From NCBI GenBank assembly GCA_000729835.1, contig JFHB01000002.1, positions 124,001 to 188,000 of the forward strand: a DNA stretch of 64,000 nt, read 5' to 3'. This document shows positions 23,018-34,102 of this stretch, in pieces. A program made the translations under genes and the position numbers. This DNA comes from Atkinsonella hypoxylon (taxonomy: Eukaryota; Ascomycota; Sordariomycetes; Hypocreales; Clavicipitaceae). Positions within the stretch are counted from its first letter, which is position 1, and every line of letters begins with the position of its first letter. The notes under the pieces were generated by a model, which was given only the letters and a program-made list of their open reading frames with translations, did no database searches and was not told where the DNA came from.

Positions 23018-23140
23018 GCTAAGCTTTGGAATAATTGCAAGATGCACCAAAGAGTAAAGCTTAGCTTTGAAGCTCTACCGTTTGTAGCTGGCCAAGTCGA
23101 GATACCTGAGTGTTTCTAGTATGCCACGTCAGAGTCGGCT
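23018..23140 (+). pseudogene. Inverted partial copy of the DUF3669 gene
   Basis: This 123-bp segment matches the coding strand of the DUF3669 gene (22263-22141, minus) over its whole length. I count six differences, about 95% identity. It covers codons from AKLWNN to YATSESA. One change turns the Trp codon of ECFWYA into TAG, and another turns Tyr into Cys. The two arms lie in opposite orientation with a 754-bp spacer, so a read-through transcript could fold into a hairpin. No start codon, splice context or further homology continues on either side: a dead fragment. Confidence 0.9.
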
Positions 23141-23160
23141 TGGGGTACATAGGTACTGCA

Positions 23161-23220
23161 GATATAAGACTACCTACCTACCTACCTACCTAGGTACCTA
23201 GGTACCTGGGTCCCGAGGTG
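23161..23220. repeat. CCTA tetranucleotide run and left target-site duplication
   Basis: A CTAC/CCTA simple repeat (about 23170-23208) is followed by GGTCCCGAGGTG at 23209-23220. The same 12 bases recur at 23939-23950, on the far side of the retroelement-like insertion, so they are read as its left target-site duplication. Confidence 0.6.
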
Positions 23221-23938
23221 CCTGAAGGAGGCGGGGCAGAGAGGTTGTTATTATCGGCCGGAGGGACACAGAGGAAAGGGTCACGAAGCTCTTGCGACAA
23301 CAGAGCTGCGCGGCAGAGAGAGAGCAAAGGAAGCATAAAGTAGGATTGCAACAAGCAGAAGGCAAGCCGTCAACGGGCTGGATGAGGAGGGCCAGAACCA
23401 GCGGGAAGGAGTGCCAACTTTTAGGAGGGATAAAGGAAGAAAAGAAGGAAGAAAAAGAGGGAGAGGGAGAGGAGCCTCGTTTAACGCCTTCTATAGGTAG
23501 CGGGGTTCCTAAGGAGGAAGCAAGACCTACTGCAGCTAGGGCAACTGGGGCAACTGCAACCACAATTACTATAATACAACTGCTAGGAGCCTAACTGCCC
23601 AGGTGGGCAAGGCCCCAACCCGGCCTAGACTTAGCTACAGTATAACTATTATCTTGGTGCATAAGCTAGCGGCCCTAGCTTAGCCCGCACCCGCCCCGCC
23701 TACGTTATGTAACGCGCCCTACAACAACTACGCACTAGGAACAACGGCCCTAGAGCAGACAAGGTCCGCAGACGGGCCGGAATCGCGCTTACAGCCGCGG
23801 GCAGGTTTTTTCTCCTGCGCTAGGTTTTCCTGTCCGAAGCATGGCAGGAGTGCTAGATACTAGCTATTGCTAGGCTAGCGTATTTAAACAAATAAACAAA
23901 CAAACAAACAAACAAACAAATAAATAAATAAATAAATA
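23221..23938 (+). mobile_element. 5'-truncated LINE-like retroelement insertion
   Basis: A 718-bp segment flanked by perfect 12-bp direct repeats (GGTCCCGAGGTG at 23209-23220 and 23939-23950). It ends in a simple-repeat tail of CAAA then TAAA units (about 23885-23937) immediately before the right copy. Target-site duplication of this size plus a 3' A-rich tail and a missing 5' part is the usual signature of a non-LTR retrotransposon (Tad-clade-like in fungi). Inside, a Lys/Glu-rich open frame runs 23292-23594, followed by a TAG/CTAG-rich 3' untranslated-type region. No reverse-transcriptase motif remains, so the class is inferred from the ends. A SINE is the alternative. Confidence 0.6.
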
Positions 23939-23950
23939 GGTCCCGAGGTG

Positions 23951-24397
23951 TTTGTACTGCTTTGTGAATGCAGATGCTGCTCGTACTTTTATTATTGTGT
24001 AAATTATACTTAGAAGAAGTGCCCCTTGGAGACATTATTTGATTGGTGCATAATCCCTGTCGGTACCGTGTTGGAACCAAGCTCATTCTTTTAAGGAGAG
24101 TTCTCTGTGCAGGAAGCCCCACACTTTTTATGCTAACCAACCCAGCAAAAAAAAAAAATGGAAACAACTCTCAGGTCATTAACTAGTTAGTGGTAATTAC
24201 CAACCCTTGTGTTGTCTAATATTCCCTCGTTGCCTTAGGCCAGCCCAAAGGGATTGACAGGAGCGTGACAATGTGGACGTGACTCATTGCAAGACCGGTG
24301 CTAGAATGATACGATTCGTCTGCTGAATCAGGTTGGTAGGAGCTTGAAGGGCTGATGTGATGACTCTCAAATTGCAGCGTCAAACCACCTCCTGAGC
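23951..24397. other. Intergenic region between the LINE-like insertion and the kinase gene
   Basis: Moderately AT-rich with an A run at about 24146. Presumably the kinase promoter. No gene is recognised. Confidence 0.4.
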
Positions 24398-26042
24398 ATG
24401 AAGACCTACGCTGTTACGCCCCGAACCGAGTCGCGACTCCTATGGCTGAAGAAAGCATTTTACATGCCGACCGTTTGGAAGCGATCCTTTACACATTTCT
24501 TCACCAAGACCGACGGCTAATGACCTGCGTGAACCGATCGATGAGGAGCTGTTCTCCAATGATCGGCTTAAACATTTTCATCCGACTCAACCTGGCCAAA
24601 TTCTCGATGCAAGGTTCAAGACAATTGCAAAACTTGGGTTTGGGTCCGGATCTACTGTCTGGTTGGCTGAAAATCTAGAATTGTGAGATATTTCAAAACT
24701 ACCTTTTATCAAAAGCCCGATATTAATATTGAAAATTCAGTAAAAGATGGGCGAAGTCGCATATACCTCGCTACGTTAGCGTCAAGATATCTGCTCTGGA
24801 TATATTCGCTTCTGATGAGATTGGTCGGATGAATCTGATCTCTACCTCCAATCCTTCTCATGAGGGTCTCTCATATATTCGGACACCAATCGATGCTTTC
24901 GATCTGGAAGGTCAACTCGGGACTCACGCCTGCATAGTGTTTGAGCCTATGAGGGAGACTTTATTCCAATTCCAGAAAAGGATGCCAAGACAGAGACTAG
25001 TGCTTCCGTTATTTAAAACATACATGTACTGCCTTCTCCAGGCGTTGGATTATTTACACACAGAGTGCCGTCTAATCCACACAGGTATGGACTTGCAACG
25101 GGCTCTTGCTTACGTCGCTAAATGATCTGCTAGACATAAATGATGATAACATCATGGTCACAATCGAGAACGTTGCTGTACTAAAAGACCTTGTACGCTA
25201 CTACAGGGTCAACTCCCAGCCTAGGCACATCCGGACCGAAGATGGACGTGTGACTTATCTGTCGCACAACGATCTCGGAGGCTTACAAGGTAGCAAGCTT
25301 ATGCCCAAGCTTGCCGATTTCAATGCCTGCTTCCCTGGGTTACCTGGTAACCGCGGCCATATATCTCCCATCCAGTCTCATCGGTATCGCGCCCCAGAGG
25401 TGTTTCTCGGCTTGCCATGGTCATATAGTGCTGATATATGGAATCTCGGCTTAATGGTAAAGCACCCTTCCCGACACGTCGTCTTTTCTGTATAATTTGC
25501 ATAGAGTCTAAATGGCAGCAGATGTGGAACCTCCTGGGAGACATCAGTCTGTTCAACCGCCCGGCAGGCGAAGATGGCGAATACGACGCACACGTTCATC
25601 TTGCCCAGATGATCTCTCTTCTGGGACGGCCCCCTGACCTGTTAATCAAGAGAGAGCGAATGTGTCGTAAGGCTAAGCTCAGCGAGGTCATTGTCAACTT
25701 GAAAGGAAAAGAGTGTGAAACTATGAACCAGTTTTGGGGAGGGCCTTTTTTCGACGAAAGCGGTACGTTCCGAGTCGCGAGGTCAGGACCTGCGTAGTAA
25801 CCTGAGCTATTTATCATACGACAGGCTGCATTGTCCGAGAAGAGCTCGTCGAAGAGGGAAGGAATCTTGCTGCTACTGTAACCGAGCTTGTCGGGCGAGA
25901 AAAGGAGCAATTTCTTGATTTTGCTGGTTCTATGCTGCATTGGTTGCCTGAGAAGAGGAAAACGGCCAGAGAGCTCTTGCGGCATCCCTTCATCGACGAT
26001 TTTAAAAACGAATCTATACAACGTTGGGCGGAGAGCGGGTGA
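24398..26042 (+). CDS. SRPK-like protein kinase, 5' end disturbed
   Basis: Exons read as about 24398-24682, 24741-25084, 25134-25456, 25522-25762 and 25825-26042; all junctions after the first exon keep frame. Kinase motifs appear in order: glycine loop LGFGSGSTVWLAEN, lysine in YVSVKIS, hinge VFEPM, HTD catalytic motif (LIHTDINDDNIM), ADFN in place of DFG, YRAPEVFLG, DIWNLGLM, and a C-lobe ending in ARELLRHPFI. HTD plus DIWNLG is typical of fungal SRPK-like CMGC kinases. The frame of the glycine-loop exon has no ATG: upstream it meets a stop at 24447. A plausible N-terminus starting at 24398 ends at TAA 24518 in another frame, which suggests a 1-nt indel near 24515. This could be a young pseudogene, a sequencing error or a missed exon. 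Confidence 0.65.
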
Positions 26043-26793
26043 TGAGCACGGAGGAAGAAATTTTAAGCTTTGCATTTGGGTGCGACGTCGCAGATGGGCT
26101 CAAGGGCATGCTCACTGACTTGGGCTCGGCCACGGAAGAAGGCAAGCATTGCCAAGCTCAGAGTCTTGCGCGGCTCTCGAGGATCAACCCGGTGCAGGTC
26201 CCTGCCACTGATTTACTATCCCTACTCCCCGCCATTACCGGAGGCTGTATCGCGCGCAAATTCTAGAATCACTCCTCTTCTAAACTATAGCTATTCCATT
26301 AGGCATACATACTAGAATCTGGTAATGAACCTAGCTTACTATGCCAGGGACTTAAAAGTCCATGCTGGTATATTAGTCGTGGTCAACGTCGTCTGTTAGT
26401 CTTTCAGGTCGCAACTGAAGTTGGTTGCCTTGAATAAGGGAGCGCTCTTTGTCCTGGTACGACGGTAAACCGTGGGTATTGCTGAAATCGATGCCAAAGC
26501 AACGTAATTAATACGGCACGGTCAATCCCAAGACACAGAACTCTATAAAAGACAACATCATCATTTCTTTATCCGAAGCACTACATCTAATATAAACCGA
26601 GCACTTCCAAATACGACAAAAATAACCAACATAAAGCATGACTTAAATTGTCAAAGTTGAAGATGGTCGATATTCCAATCGCTATCCAATGGACGGCCCA
26701 GTTATGCAAAGTAGACGGGTAAACAGAGAACAACCTACCCCTTCAAACTCCTTCCCATGCAAAGCGGGACGGCAACTAATACACGTACCTCCA
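26043..26793. other. Convergent intergenic region between the kinase and FMP42-like genes
   Basis: 3' flanks of the kinase and transporter genes. AT-rich from about 26260 to 26690. Short open frames just after the kinase stop carry no recognisable domain. Confidence 0.45.
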
Positions 26794-28714
26794 TTAGCCC
26801 AAAGTCCCATGCCCATTCTGGTTGCCCGTTAGAAGCGGCCGTCTCTCCCCAGAAGAGTAATGCGCCTTCCGCTCTCTCTCCGCACGCAAGCTGCTTTGGA
26901 CCATGACATAGATTGTCAATGCAGCGCCGACACACGCTCCGGAAATAGCAAAGGCAATGTTAATAGGCGTAGGGTCGCCATGGAGAGCTTCGTGGGTAAG
27001 ACTGTCGAGGCCCGATTGGGCAAGGCTGATTACGCCAGAGACGCATATTACCATTCCGTAGATACGCCCGAAAGTCGAGAAGCCGAAAACTTTGGTCGCG
27101 TAGTCGCTATGTCATTGTGTTTAGCTTGGCTGCGCACTTGACAGTTTTTTTTTTTGCGTGCATGGTACGCGGGGAACTTACGAGATGGCCGAATAGTAAA
27201 AGGGTCGGAAAATGACAAAGGCAATGACAGTAGCGTAGCCCGCCCACAGATGCGGCAGGCAGTTGAGGATGCCGATGATGATAATCAGGACAGTCAGGGA
27301 ACCAAAGGTCGTGGCTACGCTGAGATTGTTCAGCAGAACGCTGATGAATGGGGTTGTGATGACCCCTCCGACAGGTAATGCGACGTCAAAGAAATGATTG
27401 ATTTCCGCAGCGGAGTCTTCCGATCCCAACATGTATCGATACTGCGCGCGAATAGTGGCGATGAAGTAGTTCATACGCAGCATTTGGAGGGCCGTCAACA
27501 CCAGAATGAACATGAACCAAGGGCTGAGCATTTGCTTGTGGGCTGGGACACCATGCATGACTCCCCACACGCCGCTCGCAGCCTGCCGGTCCTCCTCAAT
27601 CTTTCTTCGCTCGTCACGATGTTCGGTGTCACCAGTGATATTTTCAATCTGGTCCAACTTGGCCGCGCGGCGCTCTGCCCGCGAACCCTGCACCCTCACC
27701 AGTTCCCCAGCGTCATGAATATCTTGGTCAGACTCATGGGCGTCGCGGCTGTCGTCCATGGCCTTGTCGATCTTCTGCTCCAGCTGGGAGAGCGTGTGAT
27801 ATGATCGCGGCGGCATGTAGGCGAACTCGGCGATGATGAAGAGCACGGGGACGAGAGTGTAACCGAAGAAAAACATTTCGAGAGTGAACCGGCCGTCCGT
27901 TGCTTCGTAGATCAGACGGTAGAGAAGGAAGACGGCGGCCGAGGCATCGAACGCCCCGGTGACTAAGGCGACGACGGTGCCTGAATATTTCGGGAGAGCG
28001 TTTGCCAGCTGGAAACTGGGGACGAAGATGAAGGTGCCGCCCAGCGAAAGGAGCACATTCGCCACGAGATAGGCGTCGAAGCTGGGGATAGCGAACGACG
28101 CCCCCATGAGGAGAGTGCCTAGCATCAAAGACATGCTGGCAAAGACCCAGCAGGCGCGCCGACCGTATCTGTCGAGAGCAGAGCCAGCCAAAAGCGACGT
28201 CACGTTGGCAGTGACTGACGCTACCACGAAGAAGAGGTTCAGACGCAGGTCCTGCTTGTCACAAGGAACGACAAGGCCGGATTCCAAGCCGTGTAAACTG
28301 TCGGCACCATTGTCGTCACAGAGATCGCTGTAGACGCCGCGAGCGATCAAAACAGGCTTAAGCGCAGCAAAGCCAAAGACGATGCCAGCAGATAACCAGC
28401 AAGCTACAACACCAGTTGCCACCTGGACTGAAGACCCATTAGCCAAGCTCTGCCACAGCACATCTTGCCAAGGGATCGCGAGGAGCCATACCGATTCGTT
28501 TGGTGACCGAGATCTTGTATGCAGCAGCGTTGAGTTCCTTGCTCGTCGTGCGATTCGGCGCAAAGTTCATGCGACGCCATTTCGGCTTGCCCGATTTTCC
28601 GGAAGGTCCTGCCAATGTAGTCTCTTCGTTTCCGTAGCTCGAGGACTGGCTATTGATGCATGGCTTGTCATGGTCGAAGCCCTGGGATTGAGTTACGTGC
28701 TGAGCCAGGGACAT
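26794..28714 (-). CDS. FMP42: Major-facilitator transporter, Fmp42 type
   Basis: Three exons on the minus strand: 28714-28492, 28427-27182 and 27106-26794, about 593 residues. Both introns keep frame: donor GTATGG with acceptor CTTCAG splitting a Val codon, and GTAAGT with CATAG splitting a Ser codon. The hydrophilic N-terminus (about 75 residues) is followed by 12 predicted membrane segments: the first near CWLSAGIVFGFAALKPVLI, six before a long charged central loop (about 290-370), six after it. MFS signature DRYGRRACW lies after an early helix. The PPRSYHTLSQLE segment and the GFAALKPVLI opening are typical of fungal Fmp42, a vacuolar or mitochondrial-associated MFS protein distantly related to SLC43 amino-acid transporters. 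Substrate unknown. Confidence 0.85.
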
Positions 28715-29929
28715 TTTCCCAAGCGGATTTGGCTTGACGTGCAGCTCGATAAATGTGCCGAGAGGAGACCGTTACGTTCAGACGCAAATTCAAGCCTTGG
28801 TGGCGAAAAAAAAAAAAGGCAATTGGCTCGATGGGAGTCCAAAATCAAACGGTAGACAGTTTTTGAACGGCCGAGCCCAGCAATTCGAGCTTGGGTCGTC
28901 GCCGGTGGTTATGAGCCGGCCAAGGTGCGTTGTTCTGAGGCCGGTGAAGTATCGATAAAGTGTGGAACGTTCGCGAACTCTCCGACCTCAACAATCAACC
29001 CTAGCCATGGGCTTTCGAATTGGGGACTCATCAAGCAACAGCCCCGATGCAACGCTGCGACTGGGTACTCGTCAAGATGACATTTCGAAGCCCGATGCAT
29101 TCCTAGTACTCGTGCCACGGCATGTCCCCCAGACTCGTTCCTTGTAGTTTCGGTCTTGGAGAGGGGGGGGGGACTCTCTGAGTAGCATGGAAATGGATAA
29201 TGTCGAATGTGTGAGGCCACACTGTGATGGGAAACTGATGCAGAGGCGGCCGCGAACTAGTTTAACGGACATTGGGGAGAGCAATCCACGTAGGTACTTT
29301 GTTATTCTTGGTCAAAAAGTAATCCCCCCGGGCTCGGCCACAGCAGGGAAGCCACTCACAAGCTTTGCCAACCATCAAATCGTGTTTGCAAATGGGAGAA
29401 AAAAATCGCCAGGAAGTTTTGCAAAATACGACGATTTGCAAGTGACTGGGTGTTTTCCAATACGAGACTTGGAGCCGCCCGACACGGCAAGCTACTGGTC
29501 GCTCGGCAATGGGACCATCTTATAGCTAGTAGCTAGGAGGCTCGATATTAATGTTGTATGTACGTACCTACAGTGAGAGGAAATAAGTGAGAATGTAGTT
29601 ACATTCTCTGGCAGTCTCAACTTTGCTTCCGCTATCAGAAGTAAGCTGTAAAGAGACTTGTCTAGAACAACTGGTACTCACGCAAGTGTAATGACCTCGC
29701 TCAAAAATTCCACAGGGCGATATTTGTCAATTTGAATATTTGTGAGATTTAAGTGTACGAATTGCATTTACACCTCAGGCTATCTTATTTATCAAGTATA
29801 ACAATCGTGCTTTGCTAAGCTAGCATTACGTCCGATCACGCTCAAATCTGTTGGCAAGCGCAGCAAGGGCGTCCTGTTCCATCGTCCAACATGCGTGCAT
29901 CATCAAGTCCACGTGCAGCTTTTCTCCAG
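28715..29929. other. Intergenic region without recognised gene
   Basis: About 1.2 kb. It holds the probable promoter of the transporter, an A run at about 28807, a G run at about 29163-29172, and an AT-rich part from 29530. A plus-strand open frame of 112 codons (29187-29525) has no family resemblance. Confidence 0.4.
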
Positions 29930-30808
29930 TCAAAATCGGCCTGGCCAGTTCTGTATTGCAAACTCTTTATTGTACCTTTTCCACTCGAAATCAGCAGTGT
30001 TTCCCGACTCCTTCTCCAAAGACGCCAACTCTGGTAGCGTGAGAGTGCAGCTATACATCAAGGCAGGACGGCCCATGACTTGCTCAGCAAAAATCCGTAA
30101 TTGCGTTGGAAAACTCGCGTCCTGGTAGTAATTGATCACCATCGCCTGACTGAGAGGAAGATGTAAGTCATGGAAGTGCGAGCGTTGCAGGCCAGTTCGC
30201 ACGCATGTTCGGTGATGTGTAGGTGCCCACCACTGTGGCAACAGTGACGAGCGAGTCGCTGCTAGAGACAAGTACTTGTTGAAGCCGTGTGCTGAATCCA
30301 TTGAGCCGGCGAAAATGCTGCCTGGCTTGTTTTCCCTCTGGAATTGGTACTTGTCATAGGCGTGGAGACGATACGAGTCTATCAGGAGTGCAAACACATC
30401 CTCTTCAGGGCGGCCAAGCAGCCAACTTTGCTCTTCAAGGTGAGTAAACGGCATTGATTTGGGTCGTAAAAGGCTAGAAGACGATGACGCAGTCGCCTGC
30501 AGGTATCTGCGACAAGTCGTTTTTGGTAGTCCGACGAGATAATTGTTAGGAAAAGCCACGCAATCCTGAAGGTGGGACTGAAAACCGGAGCCTGATTGGC
30601 ACTGACATCGTAGACATATCGTTGTACGACATCGGATGCAATGAAAGAGCTTTTGGCCCGGCCAAGAATCTCCGCACCTTTCGCAATCTCGTTCTGACGT
30701 GATGATATAACGCGTTGACGGATCTGCTGCATCACGAATCATCTTCTTCGTTAGACGCAAGGCCTCAGGTGCATGTGCGCTTTGATTCTGGTGAAATGGT
30801 TCTTCCAT
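29930..30808 (-). CDS. MYND-finger protein of unknown function
   Basis: A single exon of 292 residues. A MYND-type zinc finger fits C42-x2-C45, C57-x2-C60, C65-x2-C68 and H79-x3-C83. The C-terminal half matches the conserved region often found with MYND fingers in ascomycetes: VFALLIDSYRLHAYDKYQF, GFNKYLSLAATRSSLLPQWW, then TCVRTGLQRS and ELASLEKES. Proteins of this type (MSS51-like or SamB-like in name only) are mostly uncharacterised. The finger suggests protein-protein contacts. The start at 30808 places the finger near the N-terminus. An additional upstream exon cannot be excluded, since minus-strand open sequence with a CEQC motif lies at 30972-31253. Confidence 0.65.
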   Translation of the reverse strand: MEEPFHQNQSAHAPEALRLTKKMIRDAADPSTRYIITSERDCERCGDSWPGQKLFHCIRCRTTICLRCQCQSGSGFQSHLQDCVAFPNNYLVGLPKTTCRRYLQATASSSSSLLRPKSMPFTHLEEQSWLLGRPEEDVFALLIDSYRLHAYDKYQFQRENKPGSIFAGSMDSAHGFNKYLSLAATRSSLLPQWWAPTHHRTCVRTGLQRSHFHDLHLPLSQAMVINYYQDASFPTQLRIFAEQVMGRPALMYSCTLTLPELASLEKESGNTADFEWKRYNKEFAIQNWPGRF

Positions 30809-32358
30809 CGATGTGCTTCGGCATCACATAGCCGTTGCCGCCATCCAAGGATTAGAGAACTGGAAAGGACCTTCAAGAAGCCTAGTTTGTTTCAAGAACG
30901 AGCTTGGTGGTCATGGTTGATGGAAATATAAAGCCTATCGCATGGTCATGGGCCAGTGGTCTCGGCCTGAATTATGGCAGGGTCATCGGGAGAGAATTTC
31001 CATTGTGCCCAAGGGATTCGCATTGTTCGCATTGTGAGCGGTCTGTTTGCTTGATCGTATCCTTTGCGCAGTGACGAAACAGTGCTGGAAAATGAGGACT
31101 AGAGTCAATCCAACGAAGCTTCTCGGAAATTTTCCCAATTTCATAGTGATACCATGAATCGTGTTTCCCATGCTCGTTCCGCATGGTGAAAGGGAGTGAG
31201 TCAAGTTCCTGCAAAGTTATTAAGACCATAGAGTAGAAGGGAACTTGCGACAAACGAAGGAAGTGGTTGGCTCGGAGAATGCCGTCTTGCAGAATGGCAT
31301 TATGAATTTATGACTAGCTCAAAGTGGAGCTATGTAGTGGAGTCACGTGTGGCTAAGCACACGTGCACCTGCTACCGATTGCCTTTCAATTTGTCGCAAC
31401 CACAACCAATTGCTTCCTTCCCATTTGCCGCAACTGCCGCAACTGCCGTCAGCTGCCGTCAGCTGCTGTCAACCACCGCCAATTGCGACGAACTGGAGGA
31501 GTCAATTGGCTGCGGATTGGCGGCGATGGCGATGAGTTGAGGGTGTGGAGGAGTACAAATATCATTATTACGTCAATTTGAATGAATTAAATGAGCCGTT
31601 AGTGAACGAGCTATTGACATCTAAACATCCCTTTAAGTAGGTAGGTACTTACTATTGGTGGTTACGGGACCCGCCCATCCTCCGGTACCTCGCGTGTACC
31701 TCTAAACAGCCACGAAAAGCTAGGTACCTAGTGAGGACGATAACAGCGACCTCCTTGAGAACCACGCCCTTCTAGAGCTAATTTTCCGCATCAATCAACA
31801 CTGCCGTCAAGAGCCGCGGGCCGATGCAGGCACTGTTCAACCTTGCTGCGGTGTCGCTCTTTGTACGACCAGAAATTGCCGAGACTTGTATCTTTATTGA
31901 GGATCCCACGTAAACTGAGGTACCTCAGCCCCACTAGTGTTAGTTAGCTCACTTGCTGATTCGCCACGGCACAAATCGCAGGTAGCCCGCGCCCTCCCTC
32001 CGGCAGAACTACCTAAGTTAACCTCCGCGCCGAGTCCGGATCCGGATCTACGGAGCTGTCAAAAGGTCTGACCCACCAGTCGAGGGCCCCATAGTGACGA
32101 CATGTAGTCGTTTCGGCTATCTTCGTCCTCCTCATGGAAGGATATATTATTCGTTTATTTTATTTTATTGTTTCCGCATAGGACCCCTTAATGTCTTTTC
32201 TCAATTTCAGTGTCTCATTTTATTTAGACTTTGACCTGAAATTTCGGTCTCTTTCTTCTTCAGACTTTCTTTGTCCTCATTGCCATCCTGTTCCCTTTTC
32301 GTGTGCAAATCGAGGCGTCTTCAAAACCTTATTGTTGTCTAATTCCCTTGCTGCAGCC
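30809..32358. other. Intergenic region without recognised gene
   Basis: About 1.5 kb. It contains a minus-strand open frame of 93 codons (30972-31253), a short imperfect repeat of CAACTGCCG/CAGCTGCCG units at about 31428-31490, CCTA/TAGG palindromes near 31640-31730 and 31920-32020, and the T-rich leader of the SCOT relic from 32140. None of the open frames shows a known motif. Confidence 0.4.
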
Positions 32359-33870
32359 ATGTCTACCCTTAGGGCCTCTATAAAGCCCTCAATAGGTCGA
32401 CGGCTTACCAGGCTCGCATGCTCCATCGCCGCCGCAGCTTCTCCGTCCCAAGTCAAGGGTACATGTCGCACATTCATCACAACGTCCATACGATTCTCCC
32501 AGCCGCACGCAGAATACTCTAAGGTGTACGGCACGGCAGATGATGCCGTTGCAGATGTCAAAAGCGGATCAACTATTCTCAGTGCAGGTTTCGGTCTTTG
32601 CGGTGTAGCAGGTACGCTTTCTCCGTACCGTCATCCCACTTATCATCAACACCCGAGTAATTCATACCAACTTTTTGCAACGCAAAAACACTGACCGAGG
32701 CACTCCATCGTCGTGGACCCGAGTCTCTTCATTCGCTGACCGCGGTGTCCAATAATGCTGGCCTAGAAGGCAAAGGGGGCTTATCCATTCTTACCAAGGC
32801 TAGACAAGTCGACAATCTTATTTTGTCGTATCTTGGAAACAACAAAGCTTTGGAGAAGAAGTATCTCAGCGGTGGTTTGGGCCATTGAGCTCTGTCCCCA
32901 AGGAACACTTGCCGAAAGATTACGCGCCGGAGGAGCCGGCATTCCAGCATTCTACACTCCCACCGGGGCCCGTAAGTATCTTCTCTACCATATTCTTCAT
33001 TCTTTTGCGTCAATGATGGGTATAAATAACATGGTTCCAGATACGTTGCTTCAAGATGGCGAGATCCCCGTCCGCGTAGACGAGTCTGGCCAGACTATTG
33101 AGCGGGGCAGGCCTCGCGAAACAAGAGAATCCGGAGGCCCTTTGTTCCTTTTGGAACCTGCTCTGACGGGAGATGTTGCCATCATCCGAGCGTGGAAAGT
33201 CGACAAAGCTGGAAATTGCGTCTTCAGGTACACAACCAAAGCCTTTGGTCCTCTCATGGAGGTCATGTCGATGTTTCCATTCTTGGAGTACGTCCCGTAT
33301 CATCCACCACTCATAACACGTCAACGAACAGGCCTTGCTGACCTGAACTGACCAGGCCCTTGAAGTAAGCGCAAACGGCGACCTCGCTAATTTTATGATT
33401 CCTGGTAAAATCTTCAAAGGTATGGGTGGTGCCATGGATCTAGTCGCCAACCCGGACAAAACAAAAATTGTGGCAGCGACAGAACACGTTGCCAAGGACG
33501 GCTCATCCAAGATAGTCGAGCAATGCGGTCTGCCATTGACCGGCGCGCGATGTGTCAGCACCATCATCACAGATCTTGTACGTATCCTGGTCCTTTCCTT
33601 CCCTTCCCTTGTCTTTCCCTTCCCTTGTCTTTCCCTTCCCTTGTCTTTCCCTTCCTTTCCTTTATTTTTTTTTCCTCCCCAAGTGCGACTTGCGTTCTTT
33701 GTTCAGCTCCACCTCATGTTAACTTGATGACTTAGTGTGTGTTCCAGGTGGACCGCATGAATGGCGGCCTGACTCTGACGGAGCTAGCGCCAGGGGTGAC
33801 AGTACATGAGATGCAAAGCAAGACGAATGCCAAATTTGCCATTGTAGACCAAATCGAGACGATGGAGTAA
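32359..33870 (+). pseudogene. Succinyl-CoA:3-ketoacid CoA-transferase (SCOT) pseudogene
   Basis: Clear SCOT sequence in order: mitochondrial-type presequence, LSAGFGLCGVA, ESLHSLTAVSNNAGL, LSYLGNNKALEKKYLSG, ELCPQGTLAERLRAGGAGIP, FRYTTKAFGPLM, GGHVDVSILG, EVSANGDLANFMIPGKIFKG and VDRMNGGLTLTELAPGVTV. Exons are about 32359-32611, 32686-32971, 33041-33287, 33356-33577 and 33736-33870. Lesions: the acceptor of intron 1 reads CAA where CAG is needed (32683-32685); one extra base near 32881 shifts the frame between SGGLG and IELCPQG; and around 33256 KAFGPLM is joined out of frame to GGHVDVSILG. Compared with family length, roughly 130-140 residues are lost, including the SENG segment with the catalytic glutamate. 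A functional enzyme would be mitochondrial ketone-body/acetate CoA transfer; this copy cannot be. Confidence 0.9.
33590..33665. repeat. Polypyrimidine minisatellite in the last intron of the SCOT pseudogene
   Basis: About three copies of a 15-nt CCCTTGTCTTTCCCTT-type unit followed by more CTTTCC sequence, within the intron between GT at 33578 and AG at 33735. The tract is long enough to swell this intron relative to the others. Confidence 0.7.
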
Positions 33871-34102
33871 AAAAAATAAAAATAAAAATAAAAATAAAAA
33901 GTCTGGAGAGCATAGTTTGTAGCGTTTCAAAGTCATAGCGTACTGGAAGCAAGAGACCAGAACAGTTTGCGCGGTCAACGATTCGACGCATACGTTTCTC
34001 GCAATGTGGAAATGATGATCAGCATCGTTCACCGTTTGTAATTTAATAAAGTCGGCCCAGTACAATCAGGACCGAATTCGCCATGCTCACAACCATGTAC
34101 AT

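Noticed and set aside
22697..23057. Overlapping frames of 117 and 104 codons in the spacer of the DUF3669 inverted repeat
   Set aside because: They cover the GC-rich patch and the duplicated fragment on opposite strands, and neither has a family motif.
30972..31253. Minus-strand frame of 93 codons with CEQC considered as the first exon of the MYND protein
   Set aside because: The finger cysteines are complete in the downstream exon and no in-frame splice pair is clear. Left as a possibility only.
33872..33900. AAAAT-rich tract right after the SCOT stop codon, suggesting a processed retrocopy
   Set aside because: The relic still contains introns at sensible positions, so it is not a retrocopy. 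The tract is a simple repeat in the 3' flank.
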